This document shows, piece after piece, positions 38,617-40,613 of a stretch of 40,613 nucleotides of DNA. The notes beneath the pieces were generated by a model. The model was not told where the DNA came from and did no database searches. It saw only the letters and a list, made by a program, of their open reading frames with translations. This stretch comes from Lachnospiraceae bacterium (lineage in GTDB: Bacteria > Bacillota > Clostridia > Lachnospirales > Lachnospiraceae). The stretch's first letter is position 1; each line of letters opens with the position of its first letter. The stretch lies in the NCBI GenBank assembly GCA_910574885.1, contig CAJTDD010000037.1, positions 1-40,613 on the forward strand. Direction: 5' to 3'. A program made the position numbers and the translations under genes.

Positions 38617-38857
38617 TTGACAAAATGTGCCAATAGATTACATAAACTTCCAAATATTTCCATTAATTTGCAGTTTATTCTCTTAAAATTCTTTCTTTTA
38701 TGTCAAAAAAAGATACAAAGTCTTGTGTCTGGATTTGCAGGATTCCCACAAATCCATTTTCCCAAAAACTATATCTTGTGGTCAATACAGTCTGTCGAAC
38801 GAAAATCGGGATTCGTCCCACCATCTGACAAAATCTTTTTGCTTTGGCTCGTATAAT
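38617..38857 (+). promoter_or_regulatory. Spo0A-type promoter region of spoIIGA-sigE
   Basis: CTGACA (38825-38830) and TATAAT (38852-38857) are separated by 21 bases, the abnormally long spacing known for Spo0A-dependent promoters such as spoIIG. 0A-box-like sequences (TTTGTCRAA or complement) occur at 38617-38625, 38699-38707, 38793-38799 (exact TGTCGAA core) and overlapping the -35 at about 38825-38834. The 466 bases between 38458 and 38924 otherwise hold no gene. Confidence 0.7.
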
Positions 38858-38923
38858 GAATCTTGCTTAAGTAATTCAATCGATTTCGTGTCACTGATCG
38901 TATCCAAAGGAAGAAGGTGGAGC

Positions 38924-39751
38924 GTGTATTATGAGTTGTACATAGACGTGTTTTTTCTGGAAAATTTTGCGATGGATTTCATCCTGCTTGCGATTGTGCG
39001 CAAGATGACGGGATGTTTGTCCGCATACTGGCGGATTTGTCTTGGAGCCCTGGCGGGCGCGTTTCTGACCTGCCTTGCCGTGGCTTTGCCGGTTCCATAT
39101 GCGTTTGTGAAGCTCATACTGCTCCATGGACTGGCAAATATCGTAATGGTCAAAATCGGGATTCAGCCCCAGGGGTGGCAGGAGCTTGTGCGGGCATGGG
39201 TGATGCTCTATATCAGCGGTTTCCTTATCGGCGGGGTCTTTGGATTCCTCAGGCAGTATGTACGCGCAGGAAGTCTTTTCCTGGCGCTGGCTGTCGCCAG
39301 CTACTACCTGGTATCCGGTATCTGGAGCCTGGTGGCATATCTGGGCAGGCAGAGCAGTTACAGATGCCGGGTGGTGCTGCTTTATGGAGAGAAAAGCGTT
39401 GCCGTGCAGGCTTTAATCGACACTGGCAACTGTCTGAAAGACGAAGTTACGGGAAAGCCAGTCAGTATTATTGACAAAAATGTAATCAAGAAACTATGGG
39501 GAGAAAATGACATAACAGGAATACGTTATATTTCATATCACTCTATCGGAAAGGCGGAAGGTGTAATGCCATTAGTAACGCTGGATGGGATGTATGTATG
39601 CAGAAAAGAAAAGGAATGGATTGAGAAACCGCTGGCGGCCATCTGTGAGGGAGATATGACGGCTGACCGTTATGAGATGATTTTGAATCCTGATGTCTTA
39701 ATAGGAGGGATAGGCTATGGTAATAAGAGTCGCAGTACCGCATCAATTTAA
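38924..39751 (+). CDS. spoIIGA: Sporulation sigma-E factor-processing peptidase SpoIIGA
   Basis: A 275-residue membrane aspartic protease. The N-terminal half has five membrane helices (about 5-135) starting YYELYIDVFFLENFAMDFILL. The C-terminal cytoplasmic half holds the catalytic Asp166 in the ALIDTGN motif, with the family's late VLIGGIG near the end. It cleaves the pro-sequence from SigE in the mother cell after a signal from the forespore (SpoIIR). The start is GTG at 38924 with AAGGTGG; the frame open from 38723 covers the promoter. It overlaps sigE by 35 bases, so translation is coupled. Confidence 0.93.
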   Translation: MYYELYIDVFFLENFAMDFILLAIVRKMTGCLSAYWRICLGALAGAFLTCLAVALPVPYAFVKLILLHGLANIVMVKIGIQPQGWQELVRAWVMLYISGFLIGGVFGFLRQYVRAGSLFLALAVASYYLVSGIWSLVAYLGRQSSYRCRVVLLYGEKSVAVQALIDTGNCLKDEVTGKPVSIIDKNVIKKLWGENDITGIRYISYHSIGKAEGVMPLVTLDGMYVCRKEKEWIEKPLAAICEGDMTADRYEMILNPDVLIGGIGYGNKSRSTASI

Positions 39752-40457
39752 ACTGAAAGTAGTTCCGGATTTCCGGACATTGTTTTTCCCGGATAAAAAG
39801 GATGTCCACTATATCGGTGGTTCGGATATCCTGCCCGCTCCGCTTAATACCAGCGAAGAGACGGCGGCGATTAATGACCTGGGCTCGGAGGACGACGAGT
39901 CGGCAAGAAAAATGTTGATTGAACATAATCTTAGGCTTGTGGTATATATCGCGAAAAAATTTGACAATACGGGGGTGGGCGTGGAAGACCTGATTTCAAT
40001 CGGAACCATCGGGCTGATTAAGGCAATCAATACGTTTAACCCGGATAAAAATATTAAGCTGGCGACCTATGCGTCCCGCTGTATTGAAAATGAGATTCTG
40101 ATGTACCTTCGCAGAAATAACAAGACGAAGATGGAGGTATCTATCGACGAGCCGCTAAATGTGGACTGGGACGGCAATGAGCTGCTTCTGTCGGACATTT
40201 TAGGCACAGAGGAAGATACGATTTATAAGGATTTGGAAAATGAAGTAGAACGGAAACTGCTGATTAAGGCGATTGGGCGGCTCTCGGGAAGGGAGCGGAC
40301 GATTATTAAGATGCGGTTCGGCCTTGGGACGCCGGATGGGGAGGAACGCACCCAGAAGGAGGTAGCGGATATTTTGGGGATTTCCCAGTCATACATATCG
40401 AGGCTAGAGAAGAAGATTATGCAGAGGCTGAAGCGGGAGATGGTGAAATATTCGTAA
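39717..40457 (+). CDS. sigE: RNA polymerase sporulation sigma factor SigE (pro-SigE)
   Basis: A 246-residue sigma factor. A pro-sequence of about 25-30 residues (basic/hydrophobic, ending near VHYIGGSDILP) precedes sigma region 2 (NLRLVVYIAKKFDNTGVGVEDLISIG, then YASRCIENEILMYLRR) and region 4 (QKEVADILGISQSYISRLEKKI). Sequence is very close to B. subtilis SigE throughout. It is made as an inactive precursor cut by SpoIIGA and directs early mother-cell genes, including cotJ-type genes. AGGAGGG at 39702-39708 supports the start. The usual sigG does not follow directly; another gene starts at 40584. Confidence 0.98.
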   Translation: MVIRVAVPHQFKLKVVPDFRTLFFPDKKDVHYIGGSDILPAPLNTSEETAAINDLGSEDDESARKMLIEHNLRLVVYIAKKFDNTGVGVEDLISIGTIGLIKAINTFNPDKNIKLATYASRCIENEILMYLRRNNKTKMEVSIDEPLNVDWDGNELLLSDILGTEEDTIYKDLENEVERKLLIKAIGRLSGRERTIIKMRFGLGTPDGEERTQKEVADILGISQSYISRLEKKIMQRLKREMVKYS

Positions 40458-40532
40458 CAGTGAAGCCGGAAGGCTGAACGGTTATAAATATTCGTAGAGA
40501 ATCCGGCCACGACAAACGCATGAGTAAACAAA

Positions 40533-40561
40533 TTGTTACAAAACCCTTTTTCTGGTAAAAT
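40533..40561 (+). promoter_or_regulatory. Promoter of the gene at the right edge
   Basis: TTGTTA (40533-40538), a 17-base spacer and TAAAAT (40556-40561), 22 bases before the ATG at 40584. Confidence 0.6.
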
Positions 40562-40583
40562 AAAAGAAAAGGGGGTACTGTTT

Positions 40584-40613
40584 ATGGAAGAATTATTGCA
40601 ATGGATGGAATAT
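40584..40613 (+). CDS. Start of an unidentified gene (cut by the window edge)
   Basis: An ATG at 40584 with GGGGGT upstream and a promoter before it begins MEELLQWMEY and stays open to the window end. Ten residues are too few to name it. It does not match the start of SigG, which usually follows sigE in clostridia. Confidence 0.55.
   Translation, partial: MEELLQWMEY

Noticed and set aside
38578..38856. 92-codon ORF before spoIIGA
   Set aside because: Lies on a terminator and the Spo0A promoter region; composition is that of AT-rich non-coding DNA.
1..40613. tRNA, rRNA, CRISPR arrays and IS transposases
   Set aside because: None seen: no repeat-spacer arrays, no tRNA cloverleaf that I could recognise, no DDE transposase. 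The only recombinase is the serine type at 12021.

Overview
The window looks like a chromosome segment of a spore-forming gut Firmicute, most likely a Lachnospiraceae (Dorea/Blautia/Faecalicatena type; genus not provable from sequence alone). The reasons are a cotJ spore-coat operon, a division/cell-wall (dcw) cluster in Bacillus/Clostridium order with a SpoVD-type PBP, and spoIIGA-sigE. Shine-Dalgarno sites are strong, TTG/GTG starts are common, and intrinsic terminators are clear.

Region 1 (1 to about 13,690) is the right-hand part of an integrated mobile element; the left end lies outside the window. It carries export/resistance-like cargo: a small HTH protein, a VanR/VanS-like two-component pair, an ABC exporter, a DUF4097 lipoprotein, a Cys-rich KTR protein, a MATE pump with a divergent PadR repressor, an AraC-GNAT fusion regulator with a second MATE pump, and a second KTR protein. 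Backbone genes follow: a sigma-region-4 protein, a MazF-like toxin, a small ORF, and a large serine recombinase at the very end. The cargo is studded with a recurring two-hairpin leader (about 2179-2239, 7157-7221, 8062-8119, with an orphan relative near 9729-9830) whose stems covary between copies. The stretches 9715-10123 and 10595-11182 lack convincing genes but hold strong RNA-like secondary structure.

Region 2 (about 13,690-14,464, minus strand) is the host cotJABC operon. cotJA and cotJB are intact, but cotJC is cut after roughly 65 codons, where the element begins. The recombinase reads antisense into cotJC, so its C-terminus and stop codon come from the target gene.

Region 3 (14,601-29,098) is the dcw cluster and its lead-in, all plus strand: a SEDS protein, a DegV protein, a small membrane protein, then mraZ-rsmH-ftsL-ftsI/pbpB-spoVD-mraY-murD-ftsW-ftsQ/divIB-ftsZ. 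The mraZ promoter overlaps nine TGG repeats phased at about 10 bp, a large MraZ operator. murE, murF, murG and murB are absent from the cluster.

Region 4 (29,168-38,600) is an accessory, AT-richer catabolic cassette between ftsZ and spoIIGA. It encodes a sugar-type ABC importer (binding lipoprotein, double ATPase, two permeases), two different M20 metallo-hydrolases, a glutamine-amidotransferase-like protein and a LacI-family regulator. A LacI-type palindrome lies downstream of the promoter, with a degenerate copy about 195 bp upstream. The combination suggests import and hydrolysis of an amide- or acyl-linked compound; the substrate is unknown. It is the best candidate for an uncharacterised system.

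Region 5 (38,601-40,613) is spoIIGA-sigE behind a Spo0A-type promoter (long spacer, 0A-box-like sites), followed by the first codons of another gene.
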